NCBI GenBank assembly: GCA_014058105.1
Contig: JACGCM010000685.1
Coordinates: 496,001-560,000, forward strand
Source of the DNA: Kingdonia uniflora
Lineage: Eukaryota; Streptophyta; Magnoliopsida; Ranunculales; Circaeasteraceae
Reading direction: 5' to 3'
Length of the DNA stretch: 64,000 nucleotides
A program made the translations under genes and the position numbers. Shown piece after piece: positions 36,282 through 48,700 of this stretch. The notes beneath the pieces are model-generated. The model was not told the origin of the DNA. It searched no databases and saw only the letters and a list, made by a program, of their open reading frames with translations. Numbering within the stretch: the first letter of the stretch is position 1; each line of letters starts with the position of its first letter.

Positions 36282-37152
36282 CACTTGCGTTACTCCACCC
36301 CTCTATTATATTATTTGGAAAAAAATTGATCATCGTCATCCATAACACCTCTCAATTCGCACAGTTCAGAACAATTACATTAGACAAAAGGTAAGCTTTG
36401 ATTCGCTTCATTGAGGATTTGGCACGTAATTTTCTTATTATGCAATGGTAAAGAAATAAATTCGATGATGGCTTTTTAATTAGGTTTATCAAATAGATTT
36501 CAAGTAGGGCGTGAAGTAGGTACAAAAGTTGGTCATAAATTATCAAATCAAACAACCCAATAAAAAATTTGACACCTAGAGATCTTAAAAGAAAACTATT
36601 CCCAGAGATAGTTAGATAGATAGATGTACTAGTTGCAAGTTCTAACATGATCTTCTGAGACCCTAATAGTGAGATATGGAGCCTGATAGAGAGAAGACTA
36701 TTAAAATATTGCATTCATTGGGCATGGTAGAAAGATGGACCTATTGCACCGTTTTATGGCATGAGATGTGTTTGTTGAGAGTGAGTGAAAAATTGTGTTG
36801 AAGAAGTTGAGTTTTGGTTTCGTTCAAACACTGTGTCTTTGTAAAGTTGTAAAGAAAAAGCTAACGTAGCGCTAACATAATCAATTCTAAAATGTTGACG
36901 TGGCAGTACCGTAATCAATTCTACAATGTGTGGGGAATTATACTGTTATCTATATATATATATATGTGCAATTAAAGTCAAAACATCTTACAAACGTATG
37001 TTTGTTCATTTGTTACACTTTTTCTTCTTTATCTGTTCAATCTCGTTTCCCCATCTTTCTTCCTCTTCCTTGCTCATCGCTACTGTGTCATCTACCATCG
37101 TAGTTACTTATACGTAAGAGTTCCAGTCGACATTTGCACCACCATATCCTGG
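36282..37152. other. Unassigned region with (TA)n tract
   Basis: A minus-strand open frame (36352-36714) is Leu/Ile-rich but matches nothing I know. A (TA)n microsatellite lies at about 36951-36965. No gene can be supported. Confidence 0.35.
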
Positions 37153-37531
37153 TGTTGTTAAACTCCAAAATATATTGTTTTCACAATCCACTCTATTGTA
37201 TTTTTACCAAATTTGATAGAAATTAATATTCCGGAAATGATTTCAAGCAAAAATTAAAGTAAATTGAACTTTTATTAATTTCTCTTAATTGAGCTTTCTA
37301 CAAAATATCTCTCCTAATCTCATAAACTCTCTCAATACTCACCAAGAACTAACTAACCCTACTTTCCACAACTTCTCTTTACAGGAAGAGTATCCTTTAT
37401 TCTCTCCTACTAATTAGGCATTAACATATATACTTCTAATTAAATAAAATAACTAAAATAAAACATAAATAACTTAAATAGGAAGAGTCCTCAAGACGTG
37501 CATGAAAATGACCCCCCACGACCTATCAACA
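37153..37531 (-). repeat. Probable gypsy-type 3' LTR
   Basis: 379 bases with inverted ends TGTTG...CAACA. On the minus strand it is preceded by the purine tract AATGGGAG, as expected for a 3' LTR. No partner was found, so the family and exact ends are tentative. Confidence 0.5.
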
Positions 37532-38450
37532 CTCCCATTCTAAGAAGAGTTCGACCACGAAGTCGGGCGAGAAAATCGTCACATCATGAAACCAAAAATG
37601 CACACTAATAGAATTGAGAAGACCAAAACCTAATTTGTCGTAACTCGTTAATGTACTCAATGGATGGGGGAATGCATCATCTTGAAGACCATGTCGCTTC
37701 ATTGGAGTACCAACTCCTAACTGCACTTGTATATTTAAAACTTGTATAACCAAGCGATTAGAAGAACGAGCCAGAAACTACACTCAATACTCATCAACAA
37801 GTTGTAACGTGGGAGTATTATATCCTTGCTTGTAGAGCAAGTCCACATAGCCTGCTTCAGATGCAAGTCATGGGGCACAAGTTTCAGCGGGTTGATGTGA
37901 TCATATCCATATGCAAACTCGGTCTACATGCTTTTTAGGGTCCATATTATAAGCTATTATCATGAGGCCAGTCTTGATGGCAGCAAGAGACCAATTTGGA
38001 TGGGATACAAAGTTGATTGGGACAAGACATGCTTCATCTTTCCTGATCTTTTCCTCGCAACAACCTAAAATAGTAACGACTGTAGATTTCTTTCTGATAA
38101 CAATTCTGGACGAAACTCCGACATGTTGGTTCTCTTCGACTCCGAAAAGGGTTTTGGTGAGTTGCCCTTCATGATTTGTCTCTCTCGGTGACTGGTTCGT
38201 CTATTCCACCACCGATTGGATTGTCTTATCCACCAATTCTGGCCCAATTCTTGTGACTTCGATTGGCTATGGAGTAACCTGTTACCTCTTCGAAGTCGCA
38301 AGAATTAGGTCAGATGCAAGTCAAAACACCCTATCTTTTTCAACGAATCCCACTTTCTCCCACATATCTCTCTCTGCTACCCACCTCATTTCCTTATTTT
38401 TTAGTTTGATCTGAATTACTAGTAGTCTAAATAATGAGGCGTATTTCGCC
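37532..38450 (-). pseudogene. Retroelement internal relic upstream of the 37153-37531 LTR
   Basis: Short minus-strand reading frames with stops (for example the one ending FSPDFVVELFLEWEC at 37526) precede the LTR, where a polyprotein C-terminus would be. No domain was recognised with certainty. Truncated near the 3' end of LINE-B. Confidence 0.35.
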
Positions 38451-38469
38451 TGGGCTCCCACACTTTTTT

Positions 38470-41400
38470 TTAATAAAAAGAACTAAACATATTATCCCCC
38501 AAGTGGCCGAAAAGAAAGACCGCCTCAACCGGCTCAAAAAAGGAAGAAAACGCAGTAGAGCGGACTCCCACTACAGCCAGGGCATGAGCCTCATAGTTAT
38601 ACTATCTATTAATAAACTAAAATATAAACTTTATGAATCTGGATGCCAATGCAAGCATTTTTGGTGCTAGTGTAAAAGCGCCCCAAGATAGGTCATCGGA
38701 TCCTGCCTCGTGAGCCATGACAAGCCTCCTGCAGTCAGTAAGGACTATCACTCTCTCAATACCCATCCTGTGAGCTACCGCCATGCCTCTGATCACTGAT
38801 AATGCCTTGGCCTCTTCGGGGTCCGACGCCTGGGCGGAGTTAAAACCTGTACTAATAACAACTTGATTATGAGTTTTAATAACAAAGCCAAATCCCCCCC
38901 TTGTGTACCTATTATGTCAGGCTCCATCCACCATGATTGTGTGTCATCCCTCTCCAATCCCGGGAGGTGGAAAATCGGTGATAGGCCTGGTATCTGGGTT
39001 GGGGTCAGGAAGACGGCTTATGCTGTAGCTTTTGGCCATATTCACATAGACTAAAAAGTTAGGATTAATATTATTAAAAACAAGGTCATTTCAACTCATC
39101 CAAATAACGTAAAAAAGGGAACAAATCTTCCCCTATTGTGAGATGTCAGGTTCATTTGTGCCCTGGTGGGAAAGTTTAAGGAGAATACCATACAAAGAGT
39201 CTGTATATGCCCAGCCAGCGAGATTTGGAGGAGGATCAAGACCATACTAGAAATCTTTAATTTTCTTACAAAAAAGAGGACATGTGTGGTGGTTTCTTCT
39301 TCTTTGCCACATCTAGGGCATATGATATCCCTGTTGTCTTCTCCATGCCAAAGATTTCTATTGGTGGAAATACCATCCTGAAGTGCTTTGCAGAGGAAGA
39401 TGGATTCTATGAGGTACCTTCATTTTCCAAATGGACCCCTAGTCTGTTTCTGAATCCGCTCCCGCATTGGTGTCATTTTCCTTCGTTTAAAGGTCCTTAA
39501 AGAATGAGTGATAAGCAGATTTAACCGTGAGGAAGCCATTCTTTTCCTTTCTCCATCTAAGCAAATCTTTGGCCTTAAATTTGTTGAGCGGCAGTCTGAG
39601 GATTAATTCCGCTATATCTTAGTAGTACGATGATCGGCTGATCTCTTCCTTCCAAGAGTGCTGAAAGGGGCAAATGAGGTCAGCCACTCTAGTAGCCGTC
39701 CTATTTTCTGGGGGAGGCTCACAAGGTCGACCATATCGGATTCCTGGGATCCAAGGCTCAAGCCAGCAGTCTACACTTTCTCCATTGCCAATGTGCCAGA
39801 TAAGCTCTGGCCAGATTATATCTCTAGCGGTGATAATGCCTTTCCAAATCCAGGAGTCAGCGAACCTAGAGGAGGAAATCATTGAAGATTCCTTGGGGGA
39901 GTACTTCTGTTTGAGATTGAAGGCCCAAGTTTTATCAGGTTCTCTATTAATTCTCCAGCATAATTTGGGGAGAGGAGCTTGGTTGTGGGCGATGGCAGTT
40001 CTGATGCCCAACCCTCCCTTGTCCTTGGGACGATAGACTTCCTTCCAACTAATGAAATACATTTTATTGCTCCCAACACTGTTAGTTCCCCACATGAAGC
40101 AAAAATTGATAGAGTCTAGCTTCCTACAAATCTTAATAGGGAAAGGGAACACCGACATATAGAACGAAGGGATTGATGAGTTAACAACTTTAATAAGAGT
40201 GAGTCTGCCCGCTTGAGAAAGGTTCTTAGCTTTCCATCCCTCGATTCTATTTGAGACACGAGTGATGATGTCTTGAAAGTTAAAGTCTTTCTTGCAGTCG
40301 AACTCCAGAGTGGCACCCAGATATCAATTCCCGACAGAGTCTCTATTGATGTGAAGGATGCGTTGGATAAGCCGGTGATGTCTCTGGTGCCCATTCTTAC
40401 TAAAGAAAATACAAGATTTATCCAGGTTAATCTCCTGACATGAAACACTTTTAAAAGTGTCCATGACGTCTTTAAGGGTATCCGCTTCTTTCAGATTGGC
40501 TTTACAGAAAATGAAGCAATTGTCGGCAAATAGGAGGTGGGAGATAGGAGTGGTGTTTCTTGCCGCCTTGATACTATGAAAATTCTCATCTGTCTCTGCT
40601 TTAAGGATGATTCTAGAAAGGACCTCGGTGCAAATGAGGAAGAGAAAAGGGGAGAGGGGGTCACCTTGTCTGAGCCCATGACCAGGCTTGAGAAAACTGT
40701 AGGGTGAGCCATCAATACTGAATGAGAGAACAGTGGTGGAAATGCATTATTGAATCCAAGTACACCATTTTTCGTAAAACCCCATAGATTTCTTGGTGTC
40801 CCCTAGAAAATTCTACTCCACCCTGTTAAAGGCTTTACTAAGATCCAGTTTGACTGTTATACTCCCTGTTGCACCTTTTTTCTTCTTCAGGAATTTGAGA
40901 ATTTCTTGTGCCACAATAATGTTGTCGTAGATTTGTCGACCAGGCACGAAAGTATTCTGGGTAGGGGAAATGATTTTATGGAGAAGGGGTTTGAGCCTGT
41001 TAGCCAAAATTTTAGTAATAATTTTGAATTTAACGTTGCACAGACTGATAGGTCTGAAATGCTCAGGGCTAGTAGGGTTCTTTTTTTTGTAGATGAGAGT
41101 GATGTTGGTATGATTAAATTCACTGAGGAGATGACACATCTGGAAAAAAGCTAGGATGGCTTGATAGAAGTCATTTTTAACTGTATCCCAGGATTTTTGG
41201 TAGTAGAGAAGTGTGAACTATCAAGTCCCAAAGATTTACGGGGGTTCATAGAGAAGAGGGCTTCTTTAATTTCTTTCATGGAGGGAAACTTGGTCATGAT
41301 AGAATTGTTATCTTGCGTGATCAGTTTTTTCATGATGTTAAGATCATCGATCTTAGTAGCAGGGTTCGCCGAGGTAAACAACTTCTTGTAATAGTTAAGG

Positions 41401-42606
41401 AAGGACTCGCCAATGTCTTTCCTATCATTCGACTAGGAGCCGTCATCCTTCCAGATGTTAATAATAACATTTTTCCTCCTACAACAGATGGTAGACATGT
41501 GAAAGAAACGAGTGTTCCTATCTCCCTCTTTAAGCTAGATCTCTCTAGATTTATCTTTCTATAAGGCCTCTTCCAGATTGAGGGTTTGCTCAAGGGAGTT
41601 CTGCATGTTGAGCTCATCGGCAATATTCTGATGAGATGGAAGTCTTTTTGCAGCTTACCGATTTGATCTCTAAGCTTCTAGATCTTCTCGGAGGTGATGT
41701 TGAAAACGTCTATGTTCCAGATATTCAAAACTCTCTTGCTATGACGGAGCTTCTTGCAGAATCTGAGAGGTCTAGATCCCTCATGCTCTACTATCCATGC
41801 TTTCTTAATGAGCTCTTGGTAGTTCTCATAGTTAGGCCAACATGATTGGAAGTAGAATTGTTTGGGGAGGTTATGCGATAAGGGGCTAGTGTTGAGAAGG
41901 ATGGGACCATGGTCCGAGCCGATAATCGGCAAATTATGGATGGTTACGTCTTGAAAGGTAGTTCTCCATGGATCAGAGGCGAGGGCATGATCTAGTCTAA
42001 GCTTGATTAACTCGGCTCTCTTTCGCTTATTAGTCCACGTGAAGGATACCCCCGAGAAACCCAGGTCGACCAAGGAGGCGTGGAACATAAAATCTTCGAG
42101 AGGATTATGAGTAGTGTTATCAAACGGGATTCTGCCGAACTTTTCTTCCCTATAAATAATAATGTTAAGATCACCGATGATGAGTCAGGGAATCGAAATG
42201 GCATTAACCATCTGAGAAATGGTAGACCAATAGGAGTTTCGATTGGCAGTTTCTGGGGGGCCATAGGTGAAAGAGCACATTCAGTAGACAGATGTTGTCT
42301 TTGGCAAAGGGTTGTGCCCTGCCGATGAGATGAGAGCGTCAATCCCCCTAGGGGAAGAGGCAAAGATAGTGATCGATGCCTTTATTCCAGGCCAGCCATA
42401 GGCCCCCTTCGTGGTTAGTAGTAGCGGCCACCATATGGGAGTGGCGTAACGCAGCTTGGCAAACTTCCTGAAGAAGTTCGGTTCTGTCGCTTTAGTCTCA
42501 ACAAGGATGAGGACATCGGGGTTATGTTTATTTTGGATATTAAAGAGCTCCTAAAGGGTGACGGGTTTATCACTCCTTCTGCAGTTCCATGAGAGGATAA
42601 TTATAT
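38470..42606 (-). pseudogene. LINE-B ORF2 (endonuclease, reverse transcriptase, zf-RVT, RNase H)
   Basis: The endonuclease begins ILSWNCRRSDKPVTL near 42595; the expected start codon has become ATA. It continues with NPDVLILVETKATEPNFF and FTWTNKRKRAELIKLRLDHA (41678-42088). RT motifs are HFRPISLCNVKFKIITKILA and VKLDLSKAFNRVE (40813-41139), and VCSLNEEIYI-type blocks are absent. The thumb region at 39619-40158 reads FPFPIKICRKLDSINFCFMW. zf-RVT (about 39290-39510) has IICPRCGKEEETTTHVLF. RNase H (about 38690-38890) has GGFGFVIKTHNQVVISTG, SDPEEAKALSVIRGMAV, LTDCRRLV and the terminal HALA. Multiple frameshifts and stops inactivate it. Confidence 0.9.
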
Positions 42607-42689
42607 CTCACCAAGGGCCGGTATCGGGTCCGCTTCCGAAGAAAGAGTGATTCTCTCGCGTTTGTCAAGCTGTTTCTCCATAGATTTCT

Positions 42690-45402
42690 CCTATTTTACT
42701 CCGCCCACTGAAAAGCCTGCCTGCATTCAGGTGAAAAGCATACCTGCCTAACAGTCGAGCCCTTAAGATAAGGAGAAAAGATAAGGGAGTACGCTGCGGC
42801 GCGAAGGGAGCAGTTTCGGGAATCGGCCCCCATACCTTTCCATTTACCCTTCAGAGGGAGATGAGGTTCGGTCTCTAAGTGCATCTTCATCTTAAAATGA
42901 GTTCCCACTAGCTTAGCCTAGTAATGGGGGTCCAGGCAGGTAAAAATCTCCCTTCTGGTGCCCAATTTCCAAAGAGGAGGTAATATGAGGGCAACAAGGA
43001 AGGCTTGAGAGTACTTCCTAGGCAGGGTTCTCAGTCTCCGCTCTGTAAGAGCATAAGAATAGAGAGGAACAATCTTAAAGGGATAAGGACAATCAATCTT
43101 AGTAACGGTTTTAGGAGCCCGACCCCGGTCAGTGCATCTAAGGTAGTTTATCCTATCACGTGTACGTCTGTTAATCCTAGTGCTAGGGGGTCGACCCCGG
43201 TCTGAGGGTCGAAAGCGATTCGAAGACATAGGCCTCGAGAAAAAATATAAGGGCTGAGATACAAGTCTAATAAAGTGATGTTCATGCTGAAATTAAATCG
43301 AAAAAAGAAGGGAGAAAGAGATAACGCGTACCTTAGCAGGGGGTAGAGAGTCCCCCATACCTTCCTCCGAAGTTGGTGTATCAAAAAGGCCCCGTTTCCT
43401 ATTGCCTTTTCCTTTAGTGCCTATCATTGAGCTGCCTGTAGTCCAGTCTCTACTAGTACCAAAAATATCCTCCTGAGTTGGTGTAACCCATGCCGAGTGC
43501 TCTAAGGAAAATTAGTCGATCTCTAGCAGTTCTGGGTCGGACAAGGAGTAGACCGGTGATGTGGCAATAAGGGAAGCGGTTGGGTTCGGCCGCTGATGTG
43601 GGGCCGAGTCCATCGGGCTGAGGGGGAAGAGAATGTGGGTAGGGGATAGTCACTGGCTCCAGGTGGGCCTGGGTGGTCGCCGATGGGTGGGACAGAAGAT
43701 CGGATTCTTCGCCAAGGGTGAGGTGAGATTTGAAATGTCGACCAGATTCTGGCCCAGGCCTGGTTCTAAACCCATTTCATCCATGTAAAAAATCGGCTGG
43801 AAAATGGTGCAGTCAAGGCCCTGGCCCGTAATGATTGGGTTTCTATTACCCTTTACTGTCGAACTTTCAAGGCCCCGACCCAAAAGAAGTGGGGTACGTT
43901 CTCTTAGGGTTGTTGGGTTGGGTAGACGAAAGCCCGTGTGGTCAAACCATCCTTGATAATTTTTTGAGGGTGATGCAGAGTTGTTGCATATGGGTGAAAG
44001 AGGGTGGGTCCCGGTGTCATGATTCCAAATTGTTCCCTAAACGAGTGCGAAGTACGAAAAGCTTGTGACAAGTGGGTCCCGATGTCATGATTCACTTCTC
44101 CTCCCATAACGTGTTTGTTTTTTCGGCGGCTATTTGCCTCGAAAAAGTTGAGATCAAAACCATTTAATAATTGTTTAATCGTATCAGCCCGTTTAAAAGG
44201 TTCAGCGATCGTCTGGTCTCCATGATTAAGATTTCTTGAACCCATTCCCGAAGTGATGTCTGTAAGCCTTTGATGGTGACTGAGTTGCCTCTGTTGTCTA
44301 CTGTCTCTACTTTTGAGTATTTTGTTGTAGACTTTCTCGACACATTTTTGCTTCATTTGGCCGAAGAGGGTCTGCCCGGGCAATTATAATGGTTCTGGTT
44401 CTGTGATGATGGGTTTAGCTGAACTTGTACCGATGATCGTGTCGTTTCGTACCCTAGTGATAGCGTTTGCATTTTGGTCCGCTGCCGTGCCTTTTGAAAC
44501 CTCAAAGTCCTGGTTGCTTGAGAAACTTTGATGAAAATGTTGCTTTTGTTGTTGATCTGAGTCTTGATAACCAGTGTAAAAATGCTTAAACGGAGAAGAG
44601 ACAAGATTTTTAGGAGGATTCACTTGTATATGAGATCCATAATGAAACTCGAATTTGGAGTTGAGATTCAACCTGTTCCTTTCTTGCATGACTTTTCTGA
44701 ATCTTTTTTAGAGGGAGAGTGGGTGGTTGATGATGCCACAATAAGGGCAAAACCCTTCAAGTCCATCGTATTTGACCGTGATTCGTGCGTCACCAAACTG
44801 TTGTGATCTCGATATAGGGATGGATAGTACAAGAAGTTTTTTTGTAAAGAGATTCACCATAATACGCACAAAATTTGCCCTCCTCGGCTCCGTTTGGTAT
44901 TCTTCGTAATCGTCACGAATGTATTCGCCTATCTTGTTACCGACGAGTCCATAGTGTGTCTTTGCTGAGCATGCAACATGGTAACCCCGACACCTAAACC
45001 CAGCAAAGATATCGAGAAAAGCCGATCTCCGATTGGTGTAACATAGGGTTAAAAGGTTCTTGGAGGATTGAGAATCTGAAAACATTCACCGGTTGAGCAT
45101 TAAGAATTGTTTGTTGGTCTTTTAGGTTGGCGAAGTTGGCCAAGAAGACTTTCGATTCTTGTTTATATAATCTTCGCCCAAGCTCTAGAAACTCCATCCA
45201 TAATCACTTGTTCTGTAATATTTGGAGAAATCGACTTAAAGGCGACCGCAAATTTTCATTTAGTTTGTAAATTCGCCTACATAGTATCGTGGAGTAAGAG
45301 GATAGGTATCGGATCGTGCGTGAAACATCCTTGTAGCATCTCCGCCAACTCTCTTTCTACAACCATCTTGCAGCGACCCGTAATATCGTCTGAGGTGTCC
45401 AT
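42690..45402 (-). pseudogene. LINE-B ORF1 (DUF4283-type with zinc knuckle)
   Basis: The ATG at 45402 opens MDTSDDITGRCKMVVEREL. A DUF4283-like region follows in shifted frames, with FAVAFKSISPNI, YKQESKVFLANFANL, LQEPFNPMLHQSEIGFSRY and LCWV. Then come RCRGYHVACSAKTHYGLVG and the zinc-knuckle start FCPYCGIINHPLSL at about 44760-44710. The remaining part (42690-44700) is low-complexity with stops. The lower end of the ORF is uncertain. The order of blocks mirrors LINE-A ORF1. Confidence 0.8.
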
Positions 45403-45799
45403 TGTTGTTGCGAAGGAGTAGTAAATCAAGAGAGCCCTTAGGGTTAGTAATAGGGAAGTGTTTGGTTACAAAAACGACAACAAAAGGATAAGGGTTTGGA
45501 AAAGGAAAGTGTTGATATTGTATGTGTAACTTTTATGGTTGAGGTAGAGAGGCTTGGTGAGTGTGTGTCAGGGGTAGAGTGGCTGAGGTAGGATGGAGTA
45601 GAGTGGCCAGCAGATTATGGGTTGCGGTGAGATATGGTGGTGGTGGAAAAGAAAGTTTTGGAGCTTGGGGAGAGAAGAGAGGAATAGTTTTGATTTTAAC
45701 CTCGAATAAAAAGTGAGAATCTTCCAACACTGACGCGCCAAATGTAAAACTCCAATTCAAACCAAAAACCCTCACTCTCTCAATTCTTAATTCTTAACA

Positions 45800-48700
45800 A
45801 TGTCGCTCACACTCCTCACCTTCATCCGCTCTCACAATCACCACCACCATCTCTCCAAACTCTCATCTCTTCGACTCCATCGCTACATTTCATCAAACAC
45901 GAACCCAACCTCATCTCCATCTCCAACATTTGAGGTGAATCTCTCTCACCCAATTTACATGATTTGGGGTTCCAACACCGGTGTCGGCAAAACCCTAGTT
46001 TCAACTAGCATCACTGCTTCTGTGATTTCTCAATCGTCTACAACAACATCAGGCGCGACCAAGTTCACTTACATCAAACCGGTTCAAACTGGGTTATTCC
46101 GATTTGAGATTCGTGTATCGAAAGTTATCGGAGATCTTTATTCGGAACAAACCACCGAATGGATTTGTTTTCTCGAATCAGGTTATCAGAGCTTCGAATG
46201 CAGCTGTGGAACATGTGGTTGGTAGTGAATCCGAGGGGGGAATTGGTAATGTTGGGTTGAGGGAGTTGTGTTCGGTCAAGGAGAGGAGAATTATGGGGGA
46301 ATCGGATAGTGTTTCGGAATTGGTTTGTAAGACGATGTTTGGGTGGAAGGGGGCAGTTTCGCCTCATCTTGCAGTGGAGAGGAAGGGGCCAGTGTTGAGG
46401 ATTCGGTGTTGTTGGAGTCGTTGCAGAAGTGTTTGAAGTTTTGTTCCAGAGGTGGAGGGAAAGATGAGAATGGAGTTTAGACTATAATTGAGATTGCTGG
46501 AGGTGTTGCTAGTCTGGGGCCTTCGGGTACTCTTCAATGCGATTTGTACAGGTGCATATTTGTTCCCTTTACAAGTTTTATCTTATTAAGTTAGTTTCGT
46601 TGAAATACATTTGGCTGTTTCGGAACGACATGGATACAGCAGGGGAGTAGAGAAGATGGATGAGAGGGAGGGCACACATTAAGTTTAGTAGAACAACGGG
46701 GATTGCAGAAAAACAAAAACAAAAACAAAATACAAAATCAATGCAAAATCATAGATTCACCTATAAATGATGGCCAAGGTCATTCTGACATACAATACCA
46801 AGAACTTATTAAAATTTTAATATGTAGGGAAATGTAACAGATCCTACAAATTATCGACTTTAGTAGGTTCAAACGATATCATAGTTGTTTTAAACTTACA
46901 ACTTATAACAGATCGAAGCAGCCCAAAAGTACCTCGACTTGCAAGATTTTGCTCACGAATGGCTATTCCTTTAGTAATATAGATAGACTACATAGCTAAT
47001 CAACTAGTACATTAAGGCTCTGCTTGGTATCCCAGAAGTACCTCTGGGAATCAAGAATTTTGGTTCATTTATTTTTATCCAGCCGTTGCTAACCATTAGA
47101 GCAATGGAAATAAACCGAAATCCTTGATTCCTTGATGTATTTATGGAATACCTAGCAGAGCCTAAGTGTGCTGTTCTAGCATTTTAACAGTCCCAGAACA
47201 TACACTATGTGTATGCCTGCTCATCTCATAGCACAGGAAAGATAATGATAAAATATACTAACAGACTCAACTATTTTTGTCACTTCGGTCACCTATATTA
47301 TATATGTATGAAAATAAAATGAACGAAGAAGTGTGAATTAGGCTGAAGTTCAAAATTTGATCATTTATTTGAAAATTGGCTATCAATTTATGACCATTTT
47401 CCCTCACACTTCTAGCTTACCAGGCCTTTTAGGTTACCCGGTATTCTTGTTGGAGACGGAAGGTTGGGTGGTATTTCTGGAACAATTGCAGCATATGAGA
47501 GCTTAAAACTTAGAGGTTATGATGTTGTAGCTGCTATATTTGAAGACAATGGCCTTAATAACGAGGTGCCATTGATGTCTTATTTGAGGAACAGGTGGTT
47601 GTCTGATTCATTACTATTTATGGTATAAATATTAATACGTTACGCTTTCTCTACTGAGATTCTTCTCGTGAGAATGAAATTCATTTTGTTATGTTCAATT
47701 TCTAGGGTGCCTGTGCTTGTGTTGTCACCTGTTCCACGTGATCAATCAAACAATCTTATGAAATGGTTTGACGAATCTCAAAATGTATTTTTTTCCCCTA
47801 ATGAAGACAATGCTATCCGCTTATTCAGACAGGGTGCAGAGATTGCAAGACATGCCAAAGAAAGCAGGAGATATTTTCTGGTGGCCATTTACTCAACATG
47901 GTCTTGTTCCAGAAGAAACTGTTACGGTAATCCATTCACGATGCGGCGAGAACTTTGCAGTCCATAAGGTTTATATCGACACATCTCAATCTCTTGTATT
48001 CAAATTCCTTAAATCCCTATGGAAACTGTTATCATTTGCTTCTTGGTTATTTTAGTGGGATTAAGTGTATTAAGTTAGGACCAGTTTCAGTTTCAAAAGT
48101 TCATCTATCTCCGTGTAAATCCTCTTCTTATCATTTAATTAGTACTATTCTCTATTATCCATTGTCATATTGCTACACTTTTATTGTAGGTCACAAGTTC
48201 CGAAGTTATCACTAATCAGTTTGATGCATGCGCTAGTTGGTGGACTCAAGGACCTGATACTACTTTACAGGTCACTCATACGAACTTTCTCCTTCAGTCA
48301 ATGATTTTGCTTTTATTAGCTAATTAGTAAAATGTATATTATATTTTAAATGATGTCACTATTTATCCATCAAAACTTTTGTATGATTTACTTTACATTT
48401 TGCACTCTTCCATCTTTTCTTCCTCAATATATTTAAGTAGAGTCAGGCTAAAACCCTGTTTAATATTAGATGAAGAAAAGGCCAGATTCCTCCTACTATG
48501 CCTCCATTGTTTAAGTGGGGACTACTCTTTCCATGTTTATTGGCTGCTTAAGATGAACGATGCTTACTAAGTCAACATCATTATTTTCATTCATATTCTA
48601 ACTCTCTTTGAAATTGCCTGATAATTACAATTTAAAATTTCTACCAAAAAGCTAGTAAAATTTTCCAAATAATTACTACCTTCCTGGCTACCTAACTTTT

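Larger units (their letters stand above)
38464..45735 (-). mobile_element. LINE-B: near full-length plant L1-type LINE
   Basis: A roughly 7.3-kb LINE in minus orientation, with the same domain order as LINE-A. From high to low coordinates it has a pyrimidine-rich leader (about 45735-45403), ORF1 (from 45402), ORF2 (about 42606 to 38470) and an eight-base A tract (38464-38471). Both ORFs are interrupted many times. No convincing target-site duplication was seen, so the 5' boundary is approximate. Its 5' end reaches to within about 70 bases of the BIO3-BIO1 start codon. Confidence 0.9.

Noticed and set aside
36352..36714. 120-codon minus-strand open frame
   Set aside because: Leu/Ile-rich translation in AT-rich DNA, no motif, no splice or promoter context.
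38452..45735. Possible degenerate target-site duplication of LINE-B (ctcccacac against cttccaacac)
   Set aside because: Only about 8 of 10 short positions match and the 5' end is not fixed; this could be chance.
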